This document shows positions 42,788-49,092 of a DNA stretch of 49,092 nt, piece after piece; position 1 is the first letter of the stretch, and each line of letters opens with the position of its first letter. A program made the translations under genes and the position numbers. Source of the stretch: JAGNZR01 sp051652785 (GTDB lineage: Bacteria; Fusobacteriota; Fusobacteriia; Fusobacteriales; Fusobacteriaceae). Below the pieces are notes generated by a model. The model ran no database searches. It had not been told where the DNA came from and was given only the letters and a program-made list of their open reading frames with translations. The DNA lies in contig JBOFUX010000053.1 in assembly GCA_051652785.1 (NCBI GenBank), forward strand, positions 1 to 49,092, given 5' to 3'.

Positions 42788-43843
42788 ATGGCAAAAATAT
42801 TAATGAAGGGGAATGAGGCTATTGGCAAAGCTGCGATAGTTGCTGGTTGTAAATGTTTCTTTGGATACCCAATAACTCCTCAAAATGAAATTCCTGAATA
42901 TTTATCCCATGCACTACCTGCTGTTGGGGGAACTTTCGTACAAGCTGAATCAGAAATAGCAGCTATTAATATGTTATATGGAGCCTCTGGAACTGGAACT
43001 CGGTGTTTAACATCTTCTTCTTCCCCTGGTATAGCTCTAAAACAAGAAGGCATTACATATATGGCTGGAGCTGAACTTCCAGGTGTTATTATCAATATGA
43101 TGAGAGGTGGACCTGGTTTAGGAGGAATACAACCTGCTCAGTCTGATTACAATATGTGTGTTAAAGGTGGTGGAAATGGTGATTATAAAATAATCTCTTT
43201 AGCGCCTGCCTCTGTTCAAGAAGCTGTTGATATTACTATAGATTCTTTTGATCTTGCTGATCATTATAGAACTCCAGTTATGATATTAGGTGATGGTATA
43301 ATTGGACAAATGATGGAACCGGTAAGTTTTGATAATATAATAGTTAGAAAACAAAAAGAAAAAACTTGGGCAACTACTGGGACAAAAGGTCTTAGAAAAC
43401 CTAATATTATCAATTCATTATATCTTGATGCAGAAGAGTTAGAAGCTCATAATATAAACTTATTTAAAAAATATGCTACAATTATTGAAAAAGAACAAAA
43501 ATCTGAACTTTACAAAACTAGTGATGCTGAATTAATTTTTGTAGCTTACGGTACAACATCCAGAATTTGTAGAAATGTTGTAGATCAAATGAGAAAAGAA
43601 GGAAAAAAAGTTGGAATGTTTAGACCTATAACTCTGTGGCCATTCCCTGAAAAATCTTTAGATACAATAGAAAAAGGTAAAAAACTTTTAGTTGTAGAAA
43701 TGAGCATGGGACAAATGGTTGACGACGTAAAGCTTTACTCTAAGTGTAAGCATGAAATTTATTTTTTTGGAAGAACAGGTGGAGTAATTCCCACTCCAAA
43801 TGAAATTTATGATTATGCTATTAAAATTTTTGGAGGAAAATAA
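42788..43843 (+). CDS. vorB: 2-oxoacid:ferredoxin oxidoreductase, alpha subunit (VorB/KorA-like)
   Basis: 351 residues. The start KILMKGNEAIGKAAIVAGCKCFFGYPITPQNEIPEY is typical; it also has SSSSPGIALKQEGITYMAG and RGGPGLGGIQPAQSDY. The complex oxidatively decarboxylates a 2-oxoacid with CoA to acyl-CoA, reducing ferredoxin. The protein resembles VorB (branched-chain 2-oxoacids), but 2-oxoglutarate cannot be excluded from sequence alone. GGAGG at the end of vorD. Confidence 0.88.
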   Translation: MAKILMKGNEAIGKAAIVAGCKCFFGYPITPQNEIPEYLSHALPAVGGTFVQAESEIAAINMLYGASGTGTRCLTSSSSPGIALKQEGITYMAGAELPGVIINMMRGGPGLGGIQPAQSDYNMCVKGGGNGDYKIISLAPASVQEAVDITIDSFDLADHYRTPVMILGDGIIGQMMEPVSFDNIIVRKQKEKTWATTGTKGLRKPNIINSLYLDAEELEAHNINLFKKYATIIEKEQKSELYKTSDAELIFVAYGTTSRICRNVVDQMRKEGKKVGMFRPITLWPFPEKSLDTIEKGKKLLVVEMSMGQMVDDVKLYSKCKHEIYFFGRTGGVIPTPNEIYDYAIKIFGGK

Positions 43844-43844
43844 A

Positions 43845-44585
43845 ATGTCAGTTGTATTCAAAAAAACATTAGGTTTAACAGATAATGAAACACATTATTG
43901 CCCTGGATGCACTCATGGAATTATTCATAGATTAATTGGAGAAGTTTTAGAAGAACTTAATGTGCTCGGTGATACAATAGGAATTGCTCCTGTTGGTTGT
44001 GCTGTTCTTGCTTACAAGTATTTCAATTGTGATATGCAACAAGCCAGTCATGGAAGAGCTCCTGCTGTAGCTACTGGAATTAAAAGAGCACTTCCTGATA
44101 AAGTCGTTTTTACTTATCAAGGAGATGGTGATTTAGCCTCTATTGGTGCTGGTGAAATAATTCATGCGGCGGCTAGAGGAGAAAAATTTACTACTATTTT
44201 TGTTAACAATGCTATTTATGGTATGACAGGAGGACAAATGGCTCCAACAACATTGCCTGGACAAAAAACTACAACATCTCAATCGGGAAGAGATCCTATA
44301 TTAAATGGCTCCCCTATTAGAATGGCTGAAATTTTAGCTACTTTAGACGGTGCTGGATTTGTTGAAAGAACTTCTGTTCATAATCCGGCGGCAGTTAGAA
44401 AAACTAAAGCAGTAATAAAAAAAGCTTTTGAAAATCAAATCAATGGAACTGGATTTTCAATAGTTGAAATTTTGTCTACATGTCCTACAAACTGGGGATT
44501 TTCACCAGTAGACTCTCTAAAATGGTTAGAAACTAATATGATTCCATACTATCCTCTTGGAAACAAAAAGGAGGGAAATAAATGA
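43845..44585 (+). CDS. vorA: 2-oxoacid:ferredoxin oxidoreductase, beta (TPP-binding) subunit
   Basis: 246 residues from ATG 43845; a longer frame from 43800 overlaps the upstream gene, while 43845 has GGAGG 8 bases before it and lies one base after the vorB stop. HYCPGCTHGIIHRLIGEVL is the usual start, and the TPP motif is YQGDGDLASIGAGEIIHAAARGE with NNAIYGMTGGQMAPTT. It holds thiamine diphosphate and Mg2+ and performs the decarboxylation. Confidence 0.92.
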   Translation: MSVVFKKTLGLTDNETHYCPGCTHGIIHRLIGEVLEELNVLGDTIGIAPVGCAVLAYKYFNCDMQQASHGRAPAVATGIKRALPDKVVFTYQGDGDLASIGAGEIIHAAARGEKFTTIFVNNAIYGMTGGQMAPTTLPGQKTTTSQSGRDPILNGSPIRMAEILATLDGAGFVERTSVHNPAAVRKTKAVIKKAFENQINGTGFSIVEILSTCPTNWGFSPVDSLKWLETNMIPYYPLGNKKEGNK

Positions 44586-45121
44586 CTAATAAAATTATAT
44601 GTGCAGGATTTGGAGGGCAAGGATTAATGTCTCTTGGAATGCTAGTTACTTATGCAGGGATGTTAGAAGAAAAAGAGGTATCTTGGTGTCCCTCTTATGG
44701 TGCAGAAATGCGTGGAGGAACTGCTAACTGCTCTGTTGTTCTTTCTGATACCCCTGTTGGTTCCCCTTTAATAAGCAATGATGCTACAATTGTAGTTGCA
44801 ATGAATTTACCTTCATTTTTAAAATTTCAAAGTTCTCTTGTCCCTGGTGGAAAACTTTTTATTAACTCCTCTTTAATAAATGAAAAACCATCTAGAACAG
44901 ATATTGAAATTTTTTATATCCCTGCTAATGATTTTGCTAATGATTTAGGAAATGTAAAAATTGCTAATATGGTTATGCTCGGAGCTATGTTAAAAGTTTG
45001 TCCTATTGTAAAAACAGAATCTATTTTTGAAGCTTTCCCTAAAGTATTTGGAGAAAATAAAGCAAAATTTATACCTATGAATAAAGAAGCTATTTCAAAA
45101 GGAGCTTCTCTTATAAAATAA
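44582..45121 (+). CDS. vorC: 2-oxoacid:ferredoxin oxidoreductase, gamma subunit
   Basis: 179 residues. Begins with the family motif ICAGFGGQGLMSLGMLV, then SYGAEMRGGTANCSVVLS. It completes the CoA-acylating enzyme. The start overlaps the beta-subunit stop as ATGA, so translation is coupled. The downstream tail is a long A-rich run without a clear hairpin. Confidence 0.9.
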   Translation: MTNKIICAGFGGQGLMSLGMLVTYAGMLEEKEVSWCPSYGAEMRGGTANCSVVLSDTPVGSPLISNDATIVVAMNLPSFLKFQSSLVPGGKLFINSSLINEKPSRTDIEIFYIPANDFANDLGNVKIANMVMLGAMLKVCPIVKTESIFEAFPKVFGENKAKFIPMNKEAISKGASLIK

Positions 45122-45271
45122 AAAAAAATAAAAAAAAAATAAAAAAAAGGATTTTCTAATTTTACAAAGTATAACTGTGATAGAATACTTTAATTATAAA
45201 TTCTACTCCCATAAATTATTTATATATTATTTTATAATAATATAATAAACAAAAAAACTAGGAGGTTTTTA

Positions 45272-45598
45272 ATGACTAAAAAAGATTTTATTAACAAGTT
45301 TGCTTTACAATTAGGTGATGTTTCTAAGAAGGATGCTGAAAAGTATTTAGGTGCTTTTCTTGAAACTGTTGAGTCTTCTCTTCTTGCTGGAGAAACTGTT
45401 TCATTTGTTGGATGGGGTAAATGGGAAGTTTTAGAAAGAAACGCTAGAGAGGTTAGAAATCCTCAAACTGGAGACAAAATGAATGTTCCAGCTAAAAAAG
45501 TTGTTAAATTTAGAGTTGGTAAAACTTTAGAAGATAAAATTGCTGAATTACCTATAGAAGGTAAAGGTGAAAAAAAATCTAAAAAATCTAAAAAATAA
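45272..45598 (+). CDS. hup: HU-family DNA-binding protein with lysine-rich tail
   Basis: 108 residues; HU proper is about 90. The core KKDFINKFALQLGDVSKKDAEKYLGAFLETV, GWGKWEVLERNAREVRNPQTGDKMNVPAKKVVKFRVGKTL fits HU, including the DNA-bending arm with its conserved R-N-P. The extra tail KGEKKSKKSKK is strongly basic. It bends and compacts chromosomal DNA. AGGAGG precedes the ATG; single gene with a terminator. Confidence 0.92.
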   Translation: MTKKDFINKFALQLGDVSKKDAEKYLGAFLETVESSLLAGETVSFVGWGKWEVLERNAREVRNPQTGDKMNVPAKKVVKFRVGKTLEDKIAELPIEGKGEKKSKKSKK

Positions 45599-45672
45599 GA
45601 AATAATTCTATTAATCTTTACTTTATTTAAATATTAAAAAATTATGATAAAAATTATGATAAAAATTTTATT

Positions 45673-45717
45673 AAAAAAGGATAAAATTTAATTTAGTTTA
45701 AATTTATCCTTTTTTTA
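45673..45717 (+). terminator. Terminator after the HU gene
   Basis: A stem of about 12 bp with one bulge (GGATAAAATTTA with TAAATTTATCC) is preceded by A6 and followed by T7. Confidence 0.75.
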
Positions 45718-45800
45718 TGTTTATATAATTTATTGACTACTTTTCTTTTTCATTTTTTGAAAAATATGATATAATTTGTGTCTATAAGGTAGGTGATTCA

Positions 45801-47384
45801 ATGAAAATAATTATAAATAATATTATTGTTCCTTTAAATGCTAATCAAAATGAATTTATTAAAAATTCTATCGAAAAACTAGGAATTCCACAAATAAATA
45901 TTGTTAAAATTAATTATATAAAACGTTCTATAGATAGTAGAAAAAAATCAGAAATAAAATTAGTATACAACCTTGAAGTAACGCTTTTAGATAATACCAA
46001 TATTCCTTTTTCTGAAAATATCAGAACTTTAAAAGAAAATATTTCTCCTATGAGAAAAGCATGTTTTCATAAAAAAATAAAAATTGCTGTTATAGGTACT
46101 GGACCAGCTGGACTTTTTGCAGCATATAAACTTTCTTCCCTCGGATACTCACCTATAATTTTCGAACAAGGGGAAAAAATAGAAGATAGAGACATATCTA
46201 TTGAAAACTTTATAAAAACTTCTATTCTAAATCCTTATTCTAATATTCAATTTGGAGAAGGAGGAGCTGGAACTTATTCTGATGGAAAGCTCAATACCAG
46301 AATTAAAAGTGGATATATTGACGAAGTTTTTCAGCTTTTAGTTTCTTGTGGAGCACAAAAGGAGATTCTATGGGATTATAAACCTCATATTGGGACTGAT
46401 ATTCTTAAAATAGTTGTTAAAAACCTTAGAGAAAAAATTATACTATTAGGTGGAAAATTTTATTTTAGTTCTAAACTTAATAATATTAATGTTTTTAACA
46501 ATCAAATTCAAGGGATTGAAATCTCTTATTTAAATGGACTGAAAGAAAACTTCGACGTAGACGCTCTTATTCTTGCCACAGGACACTCTTCCCGTGAAAC
46601 TTATAGAATGTTGCACGGACATGGAGTTATCATGGAAAACAAGGCTTTTGCCGTGGGAAGTAGAATAGAGCATAGTAAAGAATTTATTAATAAACTTATG
46701 TTTGGTCCTTCTCATGAAAATGAACTTTTAGGAGCAGCTACTTATTCACTTACACATAATAATCGTGAAGAAAATAGGGGTATTTTTTCTTTTTGTATGT
46801 GCCCTGGTGGTGTAATTGTCAATGCTGCATCAGAAATTGAGGGAACTCTTGTTAACGGAATGAGTTTTTCTGATAGAAATAAACCATTTTCAAATTCTGC
46901 ACTTGTTGTTGGTATTAAGGAAAATGAATTTGGAAGCGAACTTTTTTCGGGAATGAACTTTCAAAAAAAAATAGAGAAACAAGCTTATGAAATAATTGGT
47001 GGATATGGTGCTGTTTATCAAAATACTAAAGATTTTATAAACGACAATAAAAGTAAATATTTAAATTCTAGTAGCTATGAAATGAATTTAGTTAGTGAAA
47101 ATTTAAACAATATTCTTCCTAAATTTGTAACTGATAATATGAAATCAGCTCTAGTATACTGGAATAAAATTCATAAAGGATTCGTATCAGAAGAGGCTAA
47201 TCTTATTGGACCTGAAACAAGAACTTCATCACCTCTTAAAATTTTACGTGATTTAAAAGGTGAATCTCTTTCAATAAAAGGGATTTATCCTATTGGTGAA
47301 GGAGCAGGATATGCTGGGGGTATTACTAGTGCTGCTGTGGATGGATTGAAAATTATAGATTTAGCTTTTTCAACTGAGGTTTAA
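45801..47384 (+). CDS. FAD-dependent oxidoreductase (COG2509-type)
   Basis: 527 residues. A short N-terminal alpha/beta domain (1-90) precedes an FAD-binding Rossmann motif KIAVIGTGPAGLFAAYKLSSLG (GxGxxG at 99-104) and IIFEQGEKIEDR. Further blocks NIQFGEGGAGTYSDGKLNTRI, LILATGHSSRETYRML and, at the end, YPIGEGAGYAGGITSAAVDG fit the uncharacterised family COG2509. The reaction is unknown. It starts with AGGT-type Shine-Dalgarno and is followed by the small gene at 47408, probably cotranscribed. Confidence 0.85.
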   Translation: MKIIINNIIVPLNANQNEFIKNSIEKLGIPQINIVKINYIKRSIDSRKKSEIKLVYNLEVTLLDNTNIPFSENIRTLKENISPMRKACFHKKIKIAVIGTGPAGLFAAYKLSSLGYSPIIFEQGEKIEDRDISIENFIKTSILNPYSNIQFGEGGAGTYSDGKLNTRIKSGYIDEVFQLLVSCGAQKEILWDYKPHIGTDILKIVVKNLREKIILLGGKFYFSSKLNNINVFNNQIQGIEISYLNGLKENFDVDALILATGHSSRETYRMLHGHGVIMENKAFAVGSRIEHSKEFINKLMFGPSHENELLGAATYSLTHNNREENRGIFSFCMCPGGVIVNAASEIEGTLVNGMSFSDRNKPFSNSALVVGIKENEFGSELFSGMNFQKKIEKQAYEIIGGYGAVYQNTKDFINDNKSKYLNSSSYEMNLVSENLNNILPKFVTDNMKSALVYWNKIHKGFVSEEANLIGPETRTSSPLKILRDLKGESLSIKGIYPIGEGAGYAGGITSAAVDGLKIIDLAFSTEV

Positions 47385-47407
47385 CTAAAATATTTTGGAG
47401 GTTTACA

Positions 47408-47641
47408 ATGAAAAGATTATCAAAGTTACAAACATTTAAAAATACAGAAAATAACTACTTTAGTTATTTAAAGCTCTATGAAACTATGCTTGAAAAACAC
47501 GAACAATTTCGTAAAGAATATGGAAAAACTCCTGAGGTTGAAGCTAATTTTAAAAAGGAAGTAGATTTTGGTAACACAAGGTTAAAACAACTAAAAAAGA
47601 AAATGGATAAAGCTAAAGAAGATTTACAACCTAAGATTTAA
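47408..47641 (+). CDS. Small charged helical protein, unknown
   Basis: 77 residues, about one third Lys/Glu, no membrane segment or cysteine, likely one long coiled-coil-like helix from about 45 to 72 (EANFKKEVDFGNTRLKQLKKKMDKAKEDL). GGAGG stands 8 bases before the ATG, so it is a real gene. It lies 23 bp after the flavoprotein gene and ends the transcript. I do not recognise a family. Confidence 0.75.
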   Translation: MKRLSKLQTFKNTENNYFSYLKLYETMLEKHEQFRKEYGKTPEVEANFKKEVDFGNTRLKQLKKKMDKAKEDLQPKI

Positions 47642-47649
47642 AATAAAAG

Positions 47650-47698
47650 CTGAATCTCCCCATAGCTGAAGCAAATTGCTTTACGCACTTTTGAGTAA
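47650..47698 (+). repeat. Dispersed ~50-bp intergenic element, copy D
   Basis: Begins CTGAATCTCCCCATAGCT and holds TTGCTTTACGCACTTTT then GTAAA. It lies 9 bp after the small gene's stop and abuts the terminator. Within it, TGAAGC can pair with GCTTTA (one G-U). Confidence 0.75.
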
Positions 47699-47736
47699 AA
47701 GGGCTCCCATATTTTTTAATTTTGGGAGCCCTTTTC
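47697..47736 (+). terminator. Terminator after the flavoprotein/small-protein genes
   Basis: A 13-bp perfect stem AAAAGGGCTCCCA/TGGGAGCCCTTTT (47697-47709 with 47723-47735) is followed by T-rich sequence. Confidence 0.9.
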
Positions 47737-47804
47737 TAATTTACAATAATTCTCTTTTCTAAATGAGGATTCAATATCTTTATTTTTTTCACATAATTTA
47801 TAAA

Positions 47805-47836
47805 TTTTTCTTTATTTTAATTTTTCTTTATTTTAA
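47805..47836 (+). repeat. 16-bp tandem duplication
   Basis: TTTTTCTTTATTTTAA occurs twice in a row in otherwise featureless AT-rich DNA between the terminator and the dehydrogenase promoter. Confidence 0.8.
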
Positions 47837-47904
47837 TTTTCAATTATTTAATATATTACTAAATTTTGTAGATTAAAATCTATATTAAATTTTCCGATAA
47901 ACCT

Positions 47905-47934
47905 TTGACAAGTCAAGTTGTTATAAGATATACT
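47905..47934 (+). promoter_or_regulatory. Predicted promoter of the alcohol dehydrogenase gene
   Basis: TTGACA and TATACT are 18 bp apart. The -35 is half of exact inverted arms TTGAC-AA-GTCAA (47905-47916), as at the ABC transporter promoter. Confidence 0.6.
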
Positions 47935-47974
47935 TTAAATAGCAGAAACTACATAATCTAAAAAGGAGGAATTT

Positions 47975-49092
47975 ATGAGTTTTAAATTTTATATGCCACC
48001 TATGAGTTTAATGGGAGCAGGATGTTTAAAAGATGGATGTGAGGAAATTGTTAGTTTAGGTTTTAAAAAAGCGTTAATAGTAACTGACAAGGTTTTAGTA
48101 AGTATTAAATTAGTAGATCATTTAACAAAGCTTTTAAAGGAAAGAGAAATTGCTTTTGCAATTTTTGATGAAACTAAACCTAATCCAACAGCTACAAATG
48201 TTCATGATGGTTTAAAAATTCTTCAAAATGAAAAATGTGATTTTGTTATTTCTTTTGGTGGTGGCTCTCCTCATGACTGTGCTAAAGGTATTGCTTTATT
48301 AGCAACAAATGGTGGAAACATCAAAGATTATGAAGGAGTTCATAAATCTAAATATCCACAACTTCCCTTAATTGCAATAAATACCACCGCAGGAACTGCA
48401 TCAGAAATGACTATATTCTGTATAATTACAGATGAAGAAAGAAGTATTAAAATGGCAATAGTTGATAAAAATACTAATCCAATAATTGCAATAAATGATC
48501 CTGAATTAATGGTAGCTATGCCTAAAAGTCTTACAGCTGCTACAGGAATGGACGCTCTTACTCATGCAATAGAAGCTTATGTTTCCACTATTGCTACTCC
48601 TATAACTGATGCTTGTGCAATTCAAGCTATAACTCTAATTTCCGAGCATTTAAGAACGGCGGTTAAAGATGGACAAAATGGAGTAGCTAGAGATAAAATG
48701 GCTTATGCTGAATTTTTAGCAGGAATGGCATTTAATAATGCAAGTTTAGGTTATGTCCATGCAATGGCTCATCAGCTTGGTGGGTTCTACGATTTACCTC
48801 ACGGTGTTTGTAACGCAATTTTACTACCTCATGTTCAAGAATATAACGCAAGTGTAGTTCCAGGAAGATTAAAAGATTGTGCAAAAGCAATGGGAATAGA
48901 TGTTAGTAAAATGACAGATAAAGAAGGTGCAACAGCTTGTATAAAGGAGATAAAGAAACTTTCTTCTGATATTGGAATCCCTTCAGGAATAAAAGAGTTA
49001 GGAGCAAAAGAAGAGGAATTACCTATATTAGCAGGTAATGCTCTTAAAGATGCATGTGGTGCTACTAATCCTAAAGTGGCAACATTAGAAGA
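47975..49092 (+). CDS. Iron-containing alcohol dehydrogenase, 3' end outside window
   Basis: 372 complete codons are visible with no stop; the family is about 380-390 residues, so only the last few are missing. Family III alcohol dehydrogenase: NAD-binding GGGSPHDCAKGIA, then iron ligands in GMDALTHAIEAY (Asp, His) and in HAMAHQLGGFYDLPHGVCNA (two His), all present. It resembles the NAD-dependent butanol/1,3-propanediol/lactaldehyde type; the substrate cannot be told. ATG 47975 follows AAAGGAGGA. Confidence 0.92.
   Translation, partial: MSFKFYMPPMSLMGAGCLKDGCEEIVSLGFKKALIVTDKVLVSIKLVDHLTKLLKEREIAFAIFDETKPNPTATNVHDGLKILQNEKCDFVISFGGGSPHDCAKGIALLATNGGNIKDYEGVHKSKYPQLPLIAINTTAGTASEMTIFCIITDEERSIKMAIVDKNTNPIIAINDPELMVAMPKSLTAATGMDALTHAIEAYVSTIATPITDACAIQAITLISEHLRTAVKDGQNGVARDKMAYAEFLAGMAFNNASLGYVHAMAHQLGGFYDLPHGVCNAILLPHVQEYNASVVPGRLKDCAKAMGIDVSKMTDKEGATACIKEIKKLSSDIGIPSGIKELGAKEEELPILAGNALKDACGATNPKVATLE

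Overview
The window is very AT-rich, with short intergenic gaps, strong GGAGG-type ribosome binding sites and anaerobic amino-acid-fermenting metabolism: a complete histidine utilisation operon ending in formimino-folate chemistry, a 2-oxoacid:ferredoxin oxidoreductase, TonB/ExbBD, and an oxygen-independent haem-degradation type radical SAM protein. With a Cas13c-like effector, this points to a Fusobacterium-type organism (F. perfoetens-like). This is inference from gene content; no 16S rRNA or other marker gene is present.

Layout. 1-176: 3' end of a rhodanese-domain gene and its terminator. 238-3665: a minimal type VI-C CRISPR locus with a 4-repeat array and one Cas13c effector, without cas1/cas2. 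3865-16829: a type 1-like BREX island on the minus strand, in the order brxC, pglX, (decayed Schlafen/AlbA-like gene), fic, pglZ, brxL remnant, brxA, brxB. brxL is truncated and frameshifted. 17303-18296: an HdeD-like membrane protein and a small EncFtn-like ferritin. 18361-24843: hut operon (hutU, glutamate formimidoyltransferase, hutI, cyclodeaminase, hutH). 25191-26225: an unknown lipoprotein. 26285-33258: a tandemly duplicated three-gene module (M20D amidohydrolase plus two membrane proteins) and a GGDEF-like/HTH regulator. 33531-34814: a purine permease. 34965-39213: TonB-ExbD-ExbB-flavodoxin, divergent from a DUF454 protein and an HmuW/HutW-like radical SAM protein. 39259-41584: a polar amino acid ABC transporter. 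41846-45121: a P-loop protein and a four-subunit 2-oxoacid:ferredoxin oxidoreductase. 45272-47641: HU, a COG2509 flavoprotein and a small protein. 47975-end: an iron-dependent alcohol dehydrogenase, cut by the window edge.

The most unusual signal is at 507-535, between cas13c and its array: a sequence whose minus-strand RNA can pair with the CRISPR repeat over 29 positions, using only Watson-Crick and G-U pairs and leaving two single-base bulges. It lies at the predicted transcription start of the array and has lost the repeat's own hairpin. It looks like a leader-encoded anti-repeat, which type VI systems are not known to need. Other points of interest: 21-bp perfect direct repeats (similarity extending to about 55 bp) flanking the BREX island, with a circularly permuted BREX gene order; a Fic gene inside BREX behind three tandem 40-bp palindromic units; and a dispersed ~50-bp intergenic element in four copies.
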